From contig JAEZOA010000015.1 in assembly GCA_023441625.1 (NCBI GenBank), positions 1-64,000 of the forward strand: DNA of 64,000 nucleotides, written 5' to 3'. This document shows, one piece after another, positions 1-9,203 of this stretch. The translations under genes were made by a program, and so were the position numbers. Within the stretch, counting starts at the first letter, position 1, and each line of letters begins with the position of its first letter. This DNA comes from Bacillota bacterium. Lineage in GTDB: Bacteria; Bacillota; Clostridia; Acetivibrionales; DSM-1351. The notes under the pieces were generated by a model. That model ran no database searches. It saw only the letters and a list, made by a program, of their open reading frames with translations, and was not told the DNA's origin.

Positions 1-290
1 ACAAAAACTGGAATAAACCCTTGATATTAGGCTATTCCAGCTATTTTCTCGAACTTTTTTTTAGCTGTTTTTATTCCCTTAAAAACTTTTATTTTACATT
101 ATTTTGCTTCATGAATTTGCCGTGAATTTAAGTTTTATTTACATTTGTCAGGATTATTACAAAATATTATTAATATACTCTTTATTATATTAGTTAAGTG
201 GTATTTCCTCGTAATATCTCAAAGTGTATTTCTCCTAGTTCCCATTAAAATATATTGATGATGTGAGTAAAGCCCTTTACATAGAAATAA
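1..290. other. Non-coding left edge of the window
   Basis: No convincing coding region is visible on either strand. Positions 8-40 can form a hairpin with perfect 8-bp arms (CTGGAATA / TATTCCAG). A T-rich run follows on the plus strand around 52-62, so it may be the terminator of a gene to the left. The rest is AT-rich spacer. Confidence 0.35.
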
Positions 291-713
291 TCATTTTAGA
301 CTCATAAGTATCTTTCCAGTTTTCAATACAAACCATCTCGGTGTGAACCTTATTGAGAAAACCAATAACTTATTTAGAATACCAGAAATTTTTACTCTCT
401 TATTTTTAAATAAGGCTTTATATCCAATTTTAGCAACTTTTTCTGCGCTCATAACAGATAAATTAAACAATCTTGTATTTTCTATTTTTGCTTTTTTTGC
501 AAATTCTGTTTTAGTTGCACCAGGACAAAGCGCGGTTACTGAAATACCGGTTCCCTCTAAGTCTTTTGCAATTCCTTCGGAGAAATTTAACACATACGCC
601 TTAGTAGCACAGTAAATTGCATTAAGAGGGGCTGGCGCAAGTGCTTTCCATAGGGCCTTCAAAAAATGGACTAATCTTACTCCTAATGAATTTAGGGCAA
701 GTGTGCAGAACAA
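291..713 (-). pseudogene. Remnant of a short-chain dehydrogenase (C-terminal part only)
   Basis: The 140-residue frame carries the second half of a classical SDR. It has the catalytic YCATK motif (Y-x3-K) followed by a helix like those of intact SDRs and the conserved CPGATKTEF segment after it. The N-terminal Rossmann half, including the TGxxxGxG cofactor motif and the catalytic Ser, is absent. Only about 10 bp lie between this frame and the end of the neighbouring dehydrogenase gene, so there is no room for the missing part. The first ~24 residues do not look like SDR sequence. I read it as a 5'-deleted gene. A short functional protein is unlikely because it could not bind NAD(P). Confidence 0.7.
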
Positions 714-722
714 TCCTAATCA

Positions 723-1679
723 TTAATTAACCACATTAATAGGCTTATTCTCCAAAAAGGCCCTTATGTTTTTCACCAATGTATCCATAAGTCTTGTTCT
801 GGCTTCCAGTGGTGCCCAAGCAAAATGTGGAGTAATTATGCAATTCTTTACTCCCAGCAATGGGTTATCTTCTTTTATAGGTTCTATTGAAACCACATCT
901 ACAGCAGCTCCGGCAAGCTTACCACTATTAAGAGCGTCTGCTACGTCTTGTTCGTCCAGAACGGGCCCTCGTGAAGTATTTATCAAGAAAGCGCCAGTCT
1001 TCATTTTAGCAATTGATACCTTGTTTATCAATCCCTCTGTTTGCTTTGTTAATGGGCAATGGAGGCTTATAAAATCAGATAGCCCCAATACCTGTTCTAG
1101 CTCAGCAAACTTTATTTTATCAGTTTCAAGCTCTAATCTCTTTGTTCTATTGTAGAATAATACCTTCATCCCAAAGGCGGTTGCAATCCTCGCAGTGGCT
1201 TGCCCTATAGCACCAAACCCTATAATACCAAGAGTTTTTCCTACTAGCTCTATTAGAGGATAATTCCAAAAAGTAAAATCAGGACTTTTTGTCCATCCAC
1301 CTTCTTGAACTGTATTATTATGATCACCCACGTGATGGCATAGTTCAAGAATGAATGCAAAAACCAGCTGAGCAACCGAAGCTGTGCTATATGCTGGTAC
1401 ATTTGTTACTATTATTCCAAGCTCCTTAGCTGCATTTGTATCAACTACATTATAGCCTGTGGCTGTTACCCCTATATATTTAACCGAAGGCGCTTTTTGA
1501 AGTATTTCCCTTGTTAATACAACCTTATTTGTCAATATTATCTCTGCGCTACCAATTCGTTCAACCACCTTATCCACAGGTGTTCTCTCGTATACCACCA
1601 AATCCCCTAGCTGTTTCATATTATCCCAGGACATATCACCTGGATTTAGTGCAAACCCATCTAAAACAACTATTTTCAT
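723..1679 (-). CDS. D-2-hydroxyacid dehydrogenase (glycerate/hydroxypyruvate reductase type)
   Basis: This is a 318-residue NAD(P)-dependent D-2-hydroxyacid dehydrogenase, full length for the family. The nucleotide-binding GFGAIG motif lies at residues 154-159. The catalytic triad is visible as Arg237 (in NTSRGP), Glu266 (in SIEP) and His285 (in TPHFAW). It should reduce a 2-oxoacid such as hydroxypyruvate or glyoxylate to the D-hydroxyacid in the cytoplasm. The family is well known, but the substrate cannot be set from sequence. An AGAGGA site precedes the ATG. It stands next to an SDR remnant and a membrane protein gene, so the context gives no pathway. Confidence 0.9.
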   Translation of the reverse strand: MKIVVLDGFALNPGDMSWDNMKQLGDLVVYERTPVDKVVERIGSAEIILTNKVVLTREILQKAPSVKYIGVTATGYNVVDTNAAKELGIIVTNVPAYSTASVAQLVFAFILELCHHVGDHNNTVQEGGWTKSPDFTFWNYPLIELVGKTLGIIGFGAIGQATARIATAFGMKVLFYNRTKRLELETDKIKFAELEQVLGLSDFISLHCPLTKQTEGLINKVSIAKMKTGAFLINTSRGPVLDEQDVADALNSGKLAGAAVDVVSIEPIKEDNPLLGVKNCIITPHFAWAPLEARTRLMDTLVKNIRAFLENKPINVVN

Positions 1680-1773
1680 TTTTATCCTCTTTTCTTAAGA
1701 TAATTTTACTTAACTATCTAAGCAGATAATCTACTAACCTATGCCAAAAGCTACGAAATAATATATAGTTATA

Positions 1774-2442
1774 TTAAAAATGAAATCTTCTTATCAACTC
1801 ACTTTTTATTGTTTTATCTCCAAATATTATCATAGCTATAAGAACAATCACCGAAGTTCCAGTTGCTACTAATGTAGGTAAAAGAATCTTTATTAATCCA
1901 CAAAGCCAAAGTACCCCCGGCACTAAACCACAAATAGCTATCACAATTTGGTTTAATACATAAGTATGCCAGTACATTCGATTTACGAAAGCTAAAATTA
2001 AAACCGATATATTAGCCAAAATTATAATTTCAGGTATTACATGGTTTACTGACCACCCAATATATCCAATAGAATAATCCATTATTACTGTTAGAATCGA
2101 GATACATAGTACCTGCACTAATACCTGCGAGGTAATATTTCTATTACGTCTTATTGAATAAGTCATTATTATCCAAAAATATATTATAGCTGCTATAGTA
2201 ATTGCTGACCATATTACGCCATTATATGTGAAATAATTTGTAATGATTGAACCCCCAGCAGATAATATTGATACAAATATGAATATCCTTTTTATGATAC
2301 TATATTTGTATGGGTCAACCTCTATCGTAGGATAGGTCTTATTCTGAGGTTTCTCTCCAATATTTGTTAATACTGCTCTGCATAATGGACATATATTACT
2401 ATCCTCTTGAACATTTACTTTACATCTTTTACAGGTCTTCAT
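1774..2442 (-). CDS. Zinc-ribbon multi-pass membrane protein (DUF6320-like)
   Basis: A 222-residue protein with an N-terminal zinc ribbon (Cys4, Cys7, Cys18, Cys21) followed by about six hydrophobic helices from residue 50 onward. The architecture fits the family I remember as DUF6320; the function is unknown. The start was taken at the ATG before KTCKRC. A longer reading from 2454 adds only four residues. Either way the gene overlaps the end of the upstream acyltransferase (by 14 or 26 bp), which implies translational coupling. This pairing suggests the membrane protein works with the acyltransferase, for example in lipid or exported-product acylation; that is inference. Confidence 0.75.
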   Translation of the reverse strand: MKTCKRCKVNVQEDSNICPLCRAVLTNIGEKPQNKTYPTIEVDPYKYSIIKRIFIFVSILSAGGSIITNYFTYNGVIWSAITIAAIIYFWIIMTYSIRRNRNITSQVLVQVLCISILTVIMDYSIGYIGWSVNHVIPEIIILANISVLILAFVNRMYWHTYVLNQIVIAICGLVPGVLWLCGLIKILLPTLVATGTSVIVLIAMIIFGDKTIKSELIRRFHF

Positions 2443-3718
2443 TATAAACACCATTACTTTCTATAGTCACATCTATCCCCTGATCTGCAAGGCTACGAAA
2501 AAATGCCCTCTGTATATATGGGTCTTTTAAAATTGAAGTAAATGTAAATACCAGCTTATCCTCATAAGAACACATCGAGCATTTAATTGGCTCTGATTTT
2601 GATACCCCTATCAAGACTTCAAAAGCGTCAATGTAATCTTTAAATTCTTCGTAAACTTCAACCTTACCTAGATTAGAAAGGACAATTGTATTTTCCTTTG
2701 TTGATTTTATATATGCCATTTTCACCCCTAAGTTTTTAAGTATTAGAGGTGAAAAGCGAACAAAAATATTTTTTTCAGTTGATACATTATCTGAAATTGC
2801 ATGAGCTAAACTCTCTTTTGTTAGTTGCTCTTTAAATTGGCGTGAAATTAATTCCAGAATTTCATCAAAAGAATATTCACTTTTTGATATGGTAATTCCA
2901 ACATTGATATATGAGAAAAAGTTCTTTTCCGTTGTTGAGTTAAAAAACTGTCGTAAGTTAACAGGTATGTTAACCATTATTGGATTTCTATGGGGATGCT
3001 CGTTCAAATATTCTTTGTAAATACACCAAATAATCAAAGATGATATATATTGTGTAAGACTTATCTTCATTTGTTTACACAGAGCAAGTAATTGGGCAAT
3101 CTTAACAGTTCCATGTATAACACCCATAGTAAATATTGGGAGCTTGTCCCCTTTTAACTTAAACGCCTTTTGCACTTTACCTTTAGGACAGGAAAGTTTT
3201 CTGTAATTTTTATGATAGCTGTCTTCGACATCCGATACAACATCAACAATTGGTAGTTCTAAAGCCTCTTTTGATAGTTTTTCTTTGTAAGCAAGTTTTA
3301 TGTAGTTATATACTAATGCCTTTAAAAACTTCATTGCCCCAGTACCATCTGTAATTACGTGAAAAACCTCTAGATTAATACGTTTCTCAAAGTAGGTTAC
3401 TTTAAAAAGAAACTGATTATTAGTATTGGGATCGATAAAAGAACACGGGTATGTCTGTTCAATCCCAACCCGTGGCTGCTTTTTATTTGCTTCAAAGTAA
3501 TACCAAAATGCTCCATGCTTTAATTTAACAGCAAAGGAGTTAAACCATGGCATGGTTTTAACTAAAGCTTCCTGAAGTATTTTCCCATCTATCTCTTTTT
3601 TTAGACGAACCGCCACTCTATATACACTACTATAAGCCTTGTTTGATATTATAGGGAAAACGTTTGCTGTATTATCAAGCTTATGCCACTTTGTTTGAAA
3701 ATTTGCTTTATTTTTCAT
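2429..3718 (-). CDS. Condensation-domain acyltransferase (alcohol acetyltransferase-like)
   Basis: A 429-residue protein of the chloramphenicol-acetyltransferase/condensation fold. It has the active-site motif HVITDG (His120, Asp124, Gly125) in an H-x3-DG arrangement and a second conserved region near the C-terminus. The family joins acyl groups from CoA or carrier thioesters to alcohols or amines. The acceptor here is unknown. Translation starts 10 nt after AAGGAG. The gene is the first of a two-gene unit with the overlapping zinc-ribbon membrane protein, behind a near-consensus promoter with a palindrome at 3760-3794. No NRPS adenylation or carrier domain is nearby, so a stand-alone acyltransferase is the better reading. 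Confidence 0.78.
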   Translation of the reverse strand: MKNKANFQTKWHKLDNTANVFPIISNKAYSSVYRVAVRLKKEIDGKILQEALVKTMPWFNSFAVKLKHGAFWYYFEANKKQPRVGIEQTYPCSFIDPNTNNQFLFKVTYFEKRINLEVFHVITDGTGAMKFLKALVYNYIKLAYKEKLSKEALELPIVDVVSDVEDSYHKNYRKLSCPKGKVQKAFKLKGDKLPIFTMGVIHGTVKIAQLLALCKQMKISLTQYISSLIIWCIYKEYLNEHPHRNPIMVNIPVNLRQFFNSTTEKNFFSYINVGITISKSEYSFDEILELISRQFKEQLTKESLAHAISDNVSTEKNIFVRFSPLILKNLGVKMAYIKSTKENTIVLSNLGKVEVYEEFKDYIDAFEVLIGVSKSEPIKCSMCSYEDKLVFTFTSILKDPYIQRAFFRSLADQGIDVTIESNGVYNEDL

Positions 3719-3765
3719 CTGAATTAAGCTCCTTGCACCCTGTCAATATCAAATACTTAATTTTA

Positions 3766-3794
3766 ATTTTACGTTTACAGTAGGTTACTGTCAA
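3766..3794 (-). promoter_or_regulatory. Sigma-A promoter with palindromic operator for the acyltransferase pair
   Basis: On the minus strand TTGACA (3794-3789) is followed after exactly 17 nt by TAAAAT (3771-3766). A perfect palindrome, ACAGTA-ACC-TACTGT (3791-3777), overlaps the -35 box and the spacer. The geometry suits a repressor or a MerR-type activator, but no such regulator gene is adjacent. The rest of the 3719-4023 gap shows no coding sequence. Confidence 0.65.
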
Positions 3795-4023
3795 GGCGAC
3801 TAGGTCACTCCTCAACTCCTGACAATAATCACCAAAATATTTTGCACATCTCTCTTATCTAATTATACTAGGCAATCTAAAAAATGTCTTAAAATAATGC
3901 GAAAAGTTAAAAGAGAAGAACTGCAAGATTAAAAACATTACAGTATCTTCTCTATATTTTTTGTATCTTTATTAGTTTAGATATAAATAATCAGAATCGC
4001 TATTATATGAAACAGTCCTATTA

Positions 4024-4683
4024 TTACTTTTTTGTTATAGCTTTTGCAACCTTCTCACCAGATCCTTGTATTATCTGCACCACCACAATTAATAATGCTA
4101 CCGTTATAAACACTACATCTGTTTCATAGCGGTAATACCCAAATCTTATTGCCAGGTCTCCTATTCCTCCACCACCTACGATTCCAGCCATTGCTGAAAA
4201 CCCTATGATGCTTATTATTGTTACTGTTATTGCTCTAACCAAGCCAGGTAATGCCTCAACTAACAGCACTCCTGAAATTATGTCCTTCAAGCTGCCACCC
4301 ATTGCTACTGCTGCTTCAATAAGCCCTTTATCAACTTCCTCAAAGGCTGATTGTGCTAGCCTTGCAAAAAAAGCTATTGCTGCTACTGTCAAGGGAACTG
4401 CTGCTGCTGTGGGCCCGATGACTGTACCAACTAGTTTTAAGGTAACAGGTACTAAAAGTACAAGAAGAATTACAAAGGGTATTGATCTGATAATATTGAT
4501 AATAAAGCCTGCTATACCATTTAACCATTTATTTTTATACAGGAGAGGCGTTGCAGTTATATATAAAACTAATCCTAGAATAAGCCCTAATACACCTGAT
4601 ACTACTGTAGCGATTACAACCATTTGCAGAGTCTCTTTTGAAGCTTTCCCCAACTCAGTTAAAATTTCTAAGCTATGTTCCAT
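4024..4683 (-). CDS. metI: Methionine-type ABC transporter permease MetI
   Basis: A 219-residue inner-membrane permease with about five hydrophobic helices and the cytoplasmic coupling loop EAAVAMGGSLKDII (EAA motif). It matches MetI of the methionine-uptake (MUT) family in length and motif order. Its start overlaps the end of the ATPase gene by 16 bp, so the two are probably coupled. With MetN and MetQ it forms a complete importer for methionine or a related amino acid. The operon also carries an aminotransferase and a CoA ligase, so the natural substrate may be broader than methionine. Confidence 0.92.
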   Translation of the reverse strand: MEHSLEILTELGKASKETLQMVVIATVVSGVLGLILGLVLYITATPLLYKNKWLNGIAGFIINIIRSIPFVILLVLLVPVTLKLVGTVIGPTAAAVPLTVAAIAFFARLAQSAFEEVDKGLIEAAVAMGGSLKDIISGVLLVEALPGLVRAITVTIISIIGFSAMAGIVGGGGIGDLAIRFGYYRYETDVVFITVALLIVVVQIIQGSGEKVAKAITKK

Positions 4684-5705
4684 ATAGTCTCACCCTCCTT
4701 ATCTTTGACATAGGGAATAATTTCTTCAACATTTTCAAAGATATATTGTCTTGCCTTTTTACATTCCTCTTCACTGCCTTCAATGGCAACAACTAATATC
4801 CCAATTGGCTTCTGCTGGATATATTCTATTTTACCGTGCAAAATGTTAAGAATAACGTCAAATTTTTTCACAGTCTGGGACATAATTGGCTCAACACTCT
4901 TTTCACCCTTGTATACCACAGTAAGTATTTCACCCTTTGAATCCTTAACAATCTGGTCAGGTAATTTAATATTATCTTTTATCAGTGCACGAGTGACTTC
5001 ACTAGAAGGGGATGCAAATATTTTATATGTATCATTCTCCTCAACCACAATTCCATCACTCATAACTGCGATTCTATCAAAAAGCACCTTAGCTATTTCT
5101 AATTGATGGGTTATAAATACTATTGTGATATCGAGATCTTTATTTATTTTCTTTAATAGCCCCAGAATTTCATCTGTAGTTTGAACATCTAGTGCAGAGG
5201 TTGCTTCATCACATAAGAGCACTTTTGGATTAGTAGCTAATGCTCTTGCAATACCAACACGCTGTTTTTGACCTCCACTAAGGTTAGCCGGATAAACATG
5301 CTCCTTTTCAGTTAATCCAACAATTTCAAGCAATTCTTTAACTCTTGTTCTTCTAGTTTCCTTTGGATAACCCTGTATTTTAAGAGCAAACTCAATGTTT
5401 TGTCCGACTGTCTTTCTTGATATTAAGTTAAAATGCTGAAAAATCATCCCTATTTTCTTTCGAATGGCCCTAAGATTTTTTCCACTAATATTTGTTATAT
5501 CTTCTCCATCAACATAAACCTGCCCACTAGTCGGCTTTTGCAAGCCATTTAAGGTTCTGATAAGGCTGCTTTTCCCAGCACCACTCATTCCTACTATACC
5601 AAAGATTTCTCCCTTTTTTATATGTAGCGATACATCCTTAACAGCAGTAATCTCTTTATGTTTTTTTTGTTTAAATACTACACTAACATGTTCAAGTTTA
5701 ATCAT
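4668..5705 (-). CDS. metN: Methionine-type ABC transporter ATP-binding protein MetN
   Basis: A 345-residue ABC ATPase taken from the ATG of MIKLEHVS (a frame from 5717 adds four residues). Walker A GMSGAGKS lies at residues 39-46, followed by the signature LSGGQKQR near 140 and Walker B VLLCDEA. A C-terminal NIL/ACT-like domain (about residues 265-340) in MetN family members binds the substrate and inhibits transport when the cell is replete. Its presence supports MetN rather than another amino-acid ATPase. The gene lies between metQ (about 21 bp upstream) and metI (overlapping). Confidence 0.93.
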   Translation of the reverse strand: MIKLEHVSVVFKQKKHKEITAVKDVSLHIKKGEIFGIVGMSGAGKSSLIRTLNGLQKPTSGQVYVDGEDITNISGKNLRAIRKKIGMIFQHFNLISRKTVGQNIEFALKIQGYPKETRRTRVKELLEIVGLTEKEHVYPANLSGGQKQRVGIARALATNPKVLLCDEATSALDVQTTDEILGLLKKINKDLDITIVFITHQLEIAKVLFDRIAVMSDGIVVEENDTYKIFASPSSEVTRALIKDNIKLPDQIVKDSKGEILTVVYKGEKSVEPIMSQTVKKFDVILNILHGKIEYIQQKPIGILVVAIEGSEEECKKARQYIFENVEEIIPYVKDKEGETIWNIA

Positions 5706-5726
5706 AATACCCTTCACTCCATATAC

Positions 5727-6626
5727 TTATTTATTGAACCATTCAGGGAAGTCAAAAGCACTGAAAATATTTTTACTATCAAGTATTACTGCCTTAAACG
5801 ACTCGGATTTTACTATCTCCTCAATATCCTTAACAAACTGAGCCTCCTTATCTGCTGTCCTTACTGCAATAATGTTTTTATATGGCTCTGTTAGCTTTTC
5901 TTTTGCTACAGCATCAGCTAAATTTAAGCCTGCTGAAATAGCATAGTTTCCATTTATAATTGCAATATCTGTACTATCTAAAGTTCTTGGTAAAAGTGCA
6001 GCCTCTGCAGGATTAAACTTTAAGTTCTTTGGATTTTCTGCGATATCCTTTTCTGAGGCCTTTGTTAAGTCAATGTCGGACTTCAGAGTTATCAAATTTT
6101 CTTGAACAAGGAATCTTAGTGCTCTTGCAAGATTTGGAACATCATTAGGGAGAGTTACTGTTGCTCCAGAAGGTAGTTCCTCTAATTTCTTATATTTCTT
6201 TGAGAAAATCCCCATGCTTGCAGTTGGAATACTAATTACAGAGCTTAACTCTAATTTATGTTCTTTTGAGAAGTTCTCTAAGTACACAGAATGTTGAAAC
6301 ATATTTACATTTACTTCGCCATTAGCTAAAGCTAGGTTTGGCTGAACATAATCACTAAACTCTATTAGCTTTACTGTATAACCCTTTTTTTCTAATTCCG
6401 GCTGTATTGCCAGCTTAGCCATATCTCCATATGGACCTGGCGCTACTCCAAAGAGTATTTCCTTCACTTTTTTACTATCTGTCTTTGAAGAATTTGAACT
6501 CGCATCTTGTTGAACAGTTGAGCCAGTCGAAGCTTTAGTATCGGCATTACTTCCGCATCCTATTGCACCTACTCCTATTGCTAATGTTAAAGAAATTACA
6601 CCTGCTAATTTTAATATTGTTTTCAT
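5727..6626 (-). CDS. metQ: Methionine-type substrate-binding lipoprotein MetQ (NlpA family)
   Basis: A 299-residue exported lipoprotein. It has a short basic N-terminus, a hydrophobic core and a lipobox AIGC with Cys24 as the lipidation site, then a Ser/Thr-rich linker. The mature part is an NlpA/MetQ binding protein (ILFGVAPGPYGDM near the start, the NGNYA region late). It captures methionine or a similar ligand outside the membrane and passes it to MetNI. An AAGAAGGGTGG ribosome site precedes the ATG. It sits 75 bp downstream of the aminotransferase. Confidence 0.92.
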   Translation of the reverse strand: MKTILKLAGVISLTLAIGVGAIGCGSNADTKASTGSTVQQDASSNSSKTDSKKVKEILFGVAPGPYGDMAKLAIQPELEKKGYTVKLIEFSDYVQPNLALANGEVNVNMFQHSVYLENFSKEHKLELSSVISIPTASMGIFSKKYKKLEELPSGATVTLPNDVPNLARALRFLVQENLITLKSDIDLTKASEKDIAENPKNLKFNPAEAALLPRTLDSTDIAIINGNYAISAGLNLADAVAKEKLTEPYKNIIAVRTADKEAQFVKDIEEIVKSESFKAVILDSKNIFSAFDFPEWFNK

Positions 6627-6701
6627 AATTTTCCACCCTTCTTTAGGAACTAATGAGTTCCTATATAAATTTATTTTTTGTATACTTGCTTTTTATTACT
6701 T

Positions 6702-7859
6702 CTAAAAGTATTTGCGTATATTTTTCAAACGTTCAAGAGCTTGTTCTAAGGTTTCTTTTTTCTTAGCAAAGTGAAATCTAATATAATTATTTACATCTTC
6801 CTTGAAAAAGCTGGACCCTGGTACACCTGCAACACCCACTGTTCTTGCTAATTTTTCAGCAAATTCATTATCATTCTTTACACCAAATTCACTTATATCT
6901 ACCATTACGTAATAGGCACCTTCTGGTTTATGATAATTAAGTCCTATTGAATCGAGACCCTTTAAAAATAACTCACGCTTCTGCGTATAAACCTTATTTA
7001 ATTCAAGGTAGTACTCCTCTCCGAAGGCAAGTCCTGGCAAAACAGCCCTCTGCAATGGAGCTGCAGCTCCCACTGTCAGGAAATCATGGACTTTCTTGCA
7101 ATTATCAATAGCATTTTTGGGACCTATAACATAGCCTAGCCTCCAGCCTGTAATTGAATAAGTTTTTGATAGTGAGCTACAGGAAATTGTTCTTTCCATC
7201 ATCCCAGGTAACGACGCAAAGTATATATGCCTGTTTGGTTTATATACTATGTGTTCATATACCTCATCTGTTATTACAAAAGCGTCATATTTAGTTGCTA
7301 ATTGGGCTATAAATAAAAGCTCTTCCTCTGTAAATACCTTGCCTATTGGATTGGAAGGATTGCATAGTATTAGTGCCTTTGCCCCCTGTTTAAAGGCATC
7401 CTCAAGCTGTACCCTGTCAAAGGTAAATTCGGGGGGATTTAGTGGAACATAAATTGGCTTAGCGCCACAGAGAATTGTATCGGCTGCATAGTTTTCATAA
7501 AATGGAGAAAATATAGCTACTTTTTCTCCAACCTCGCAAACTGACATCATTGCTGTCATCATAGCTTCTGTACTGCCACAGGTCACCACTATATTCTCAT
7601 CTGGATTTAAATTTAAATTCATAAAGCGTTGTTGCTTTTGAGCTAAGGCATCTCTAAAAAGCTTGGAGCCCCAGGTAACTTCATATTGATGGGGTCCTTC
7701 CACAGCAACCCTTTGGAGTTCCTCAATTAATTCCTTTGGCGGGTCAAAGTCTGGGAACCCTTGCGCTAAATTAATTGCTTCATATTTGTTTGAAATTCTA
7801 GTCATTTTTCTAATAACTGATTCTGAGAACCCATCTAGTCTGGTACTTAATTTTGGCAT
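6702..7859 (-). CDS. PLP-dependent aminotransferase, class I (methionine/aromatic type)
   Basis: A 385-residue fold-type I aminotransferase. PLP-binding Lys232 sits in SSLSKTYSITGWR with Arg240 for the substrate carboxylate. NPSNPIGK and ITDEVYEHI are the usual cofactor-contact segments. The N-terminus (INLAQGFPDFDPP) matches the kynurenine/methionine aminotransferase subgroup (YbdL/KAT type). It would convert methionine or an aromatic or branched amino acid to the 2-oxoacid. The gene lies between a PaaK-like ligase (27 bp) and metQ (75 bp) on the same strand, so a shared amino-acid catabolic role is likely. Confidence 0.87.
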   Translation of the reverse strand: MPKLSTRLDGFSESVIRKMTRISNKYEAINLAQGFPDFDPPKELIEELQRVAVEGPHQYEVTWGSKLFRDALAQKQQRFMNLNLNPDENIVVTCGSTEAMMTAMMSVCEVGEKVAIFSPFYENYAADTILCGAKPIYVPLNPPEFTFDRVQLEDAFKQGAKALILCNPSNPIGKVFTEEELLFIAQLATKYDAFVITDEVYEHIVYKPNRHIYFASLPGMMERTISCSSLSKTYSITGWRLGYVIGPKNAIDNCKKVHDFLTVGAAAPLQRAVLPGLAFGEEYYLELNKVYTQKRELFLKGLDSIGLNYHKPEGAYYVMVDISEFGVKNDNEFAEKLARTVGVAGVPGSSFFKEDVNNYIRFHFAKKKETLEQALERLKNIRKYF

Positions 7860-7886
7860 AATATATAACCTCCATGAACCACAGCT

Positions 7887-9203
7887 CTATTTCTCTTTCC
7901 TGATATCTAATATTCTTTTAGCTTTATGAGTTGATCTTGGAAGCTCACCATCTTCTAGAAGGAGAATTTCCTTAGGTTTTATTCCAAGTTGCGTCTTAAT
8001 TTCTTTTGAAATTTTATCTATCAATTTATCATCTGAAATTGCTGAGTCTTTTCTTTTTTCAACTTCCAAATTGAATTTAGTAATGTGATTGTCTGTAAGT
8101 ACTGTAATCCTATATTCCCCTGTCAAATCCACTATGTCTCTAATTACAACTTCTATATCACTTGGGAATACATTTACTCCACTGCAAATAAACATGTCAT
8201 CTACTCGCCCCACAATATTAATTCTTTTGTGAGTACGTCCGCACTGGCATCTTTGATCTGAATATGTAACAATATCTCCTGTCTTAAATCTAATCATTGG
8301 TCTAGCTTCTTTTCTGAGCGTAGTAAGCAGCATCTCTCCCCTTTGGCCTTCTTCAACAGGCTCACCTGTTTTCTCATCTACTACTTCCACTAATATATGA
8401 TCTTCAGCAATATGAAGACCATCATGATATTCACAGGCACCAGCGCAGGCTCCAAAAATATCAGAAATACCATAGAAGTCATATACCTCAGCTCCCCACA
8501 AATCCTCAATTGCTTGCCTGGTTGCGGGAATTGAGCCTCCAGGTTCTCCTGCTACTATTATTGTTCTTATTGACAGCTCCTTTTTTATATCAATTCCCTT
8601 GCTTAAAGCAGTTTCCCCTAGATACCATGCATAAGATGGTGTCGTCCAAATTATATTTGGCCTGTATTCCTTCAAAATAAATAAAAGTCTATCAGTAGGT
8701 ATTGTACCTGCCCATATACAAAGTGCCCCTAAGTTTTGTGCACCAATAACATCTGGTCCTCCTACGAACAATGAAAAGTTAAGTGCATGTATATATCTAT
8801 CCTTTGGTCTCATACCAACCGCCCAGAAAAGTCTACTTTCTACGTCTTGGAATAAATCAAAGTCAACCTTGCTGAACGGGCTTGCAGTGGGTGTTCCTGT
8901 CGAACCACTAGAGGAAGAAATAAATACTACCTGTTCTTCATCCACTGTAACTAAGTCACCAAGTATAGGCTTTTTATCCTGTCTATCCCGTATAGTTTGC
9001 TTCGTTAAAATTGGAAACTTTCTTATATCATCAAGCTTTTTAATGTCTTTAGGGGATACACCAGATGCGTCAAAGGTTTCTCTGTAATAAGGGGACTTTT
9101 CATAAGCCAACTCGATTTGAGCCTTTAATTTTTCTAGTTGGTATTCCTCTAATTCATCTCTTCCAATTGTTTCAATTTCCTCTGCCCAAAATTTCTTATC
9201 CAT
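7887..9203 (-). CDS. Phenylacetate-CoA ligase family protein (PaaK-like)
   Basis: A 438-residue AMP-forming acyl-CoA ligase of the PaaK family. The P-loop-like SSSSGSTGTP lies near residue 100. The YDFYGISDIFG adenylate-binding segment, RFKTGDI and the C-terminal GRVDDMF hinge follow. It should activate an aryl- or alkyl-acetic acid with ATP and CoA. In anaerobes such ligases often accompany 2-oxoacid:ferredoxin oxidoreductases (Ior/Vor), but none is next to it here. It is the first gene of the operon with the aminotransferase and MetQNI genes. An AGTGGGGA site 6 nt before the ATG serves as the ribosome site. Confidence 0.88.
   Translation of the reverse strand: MDKKFWAEEIETIGRDELEEYQLEKLKAQIELAYEKSPYYRETFDASGVSPKDIKKLDDIRKFPILTKQTIRDRQDKKPILGDLVTVDEEQVVFISSSSGSTGTPTASPFSKVDFDLFQDVESRLFWAVGMRPKDRYIHALNFSLFVGGPDVIGAQNLGALCIWAGTIPTDRLLFILKEYRPNIIWTTPSYAWYLGETALSKGIDIKKELSIRTIIVAGEPGGSIPATRQAIEDLWGAEVYDFYGISDIFGACAGACEYHDGLHIAEDHILVEVVDEKTGEPVEEGQRGEMLLTTLRKEARPMIRFKTGDIVTYSDQRCQCGRTHKRINIVGRVDDMFICSGVNVFPSDIEVVIRDIVDLTGEYRITVLTDNHITKFNLEVEKRKDSAISDDKLIDKISKEIKTQLGIKPKEILLLEDGELPRSTHKAKRILDIRKEK

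Noticed and set aside
4205..4687. Long plus-strand frame opposite metI
   Set aside because: It is the antisense of a well-supported permease, has no ribosome site and no recognisable motifs. The same holds for frames opposite ilvN, leuA, xylA, ureC and others.
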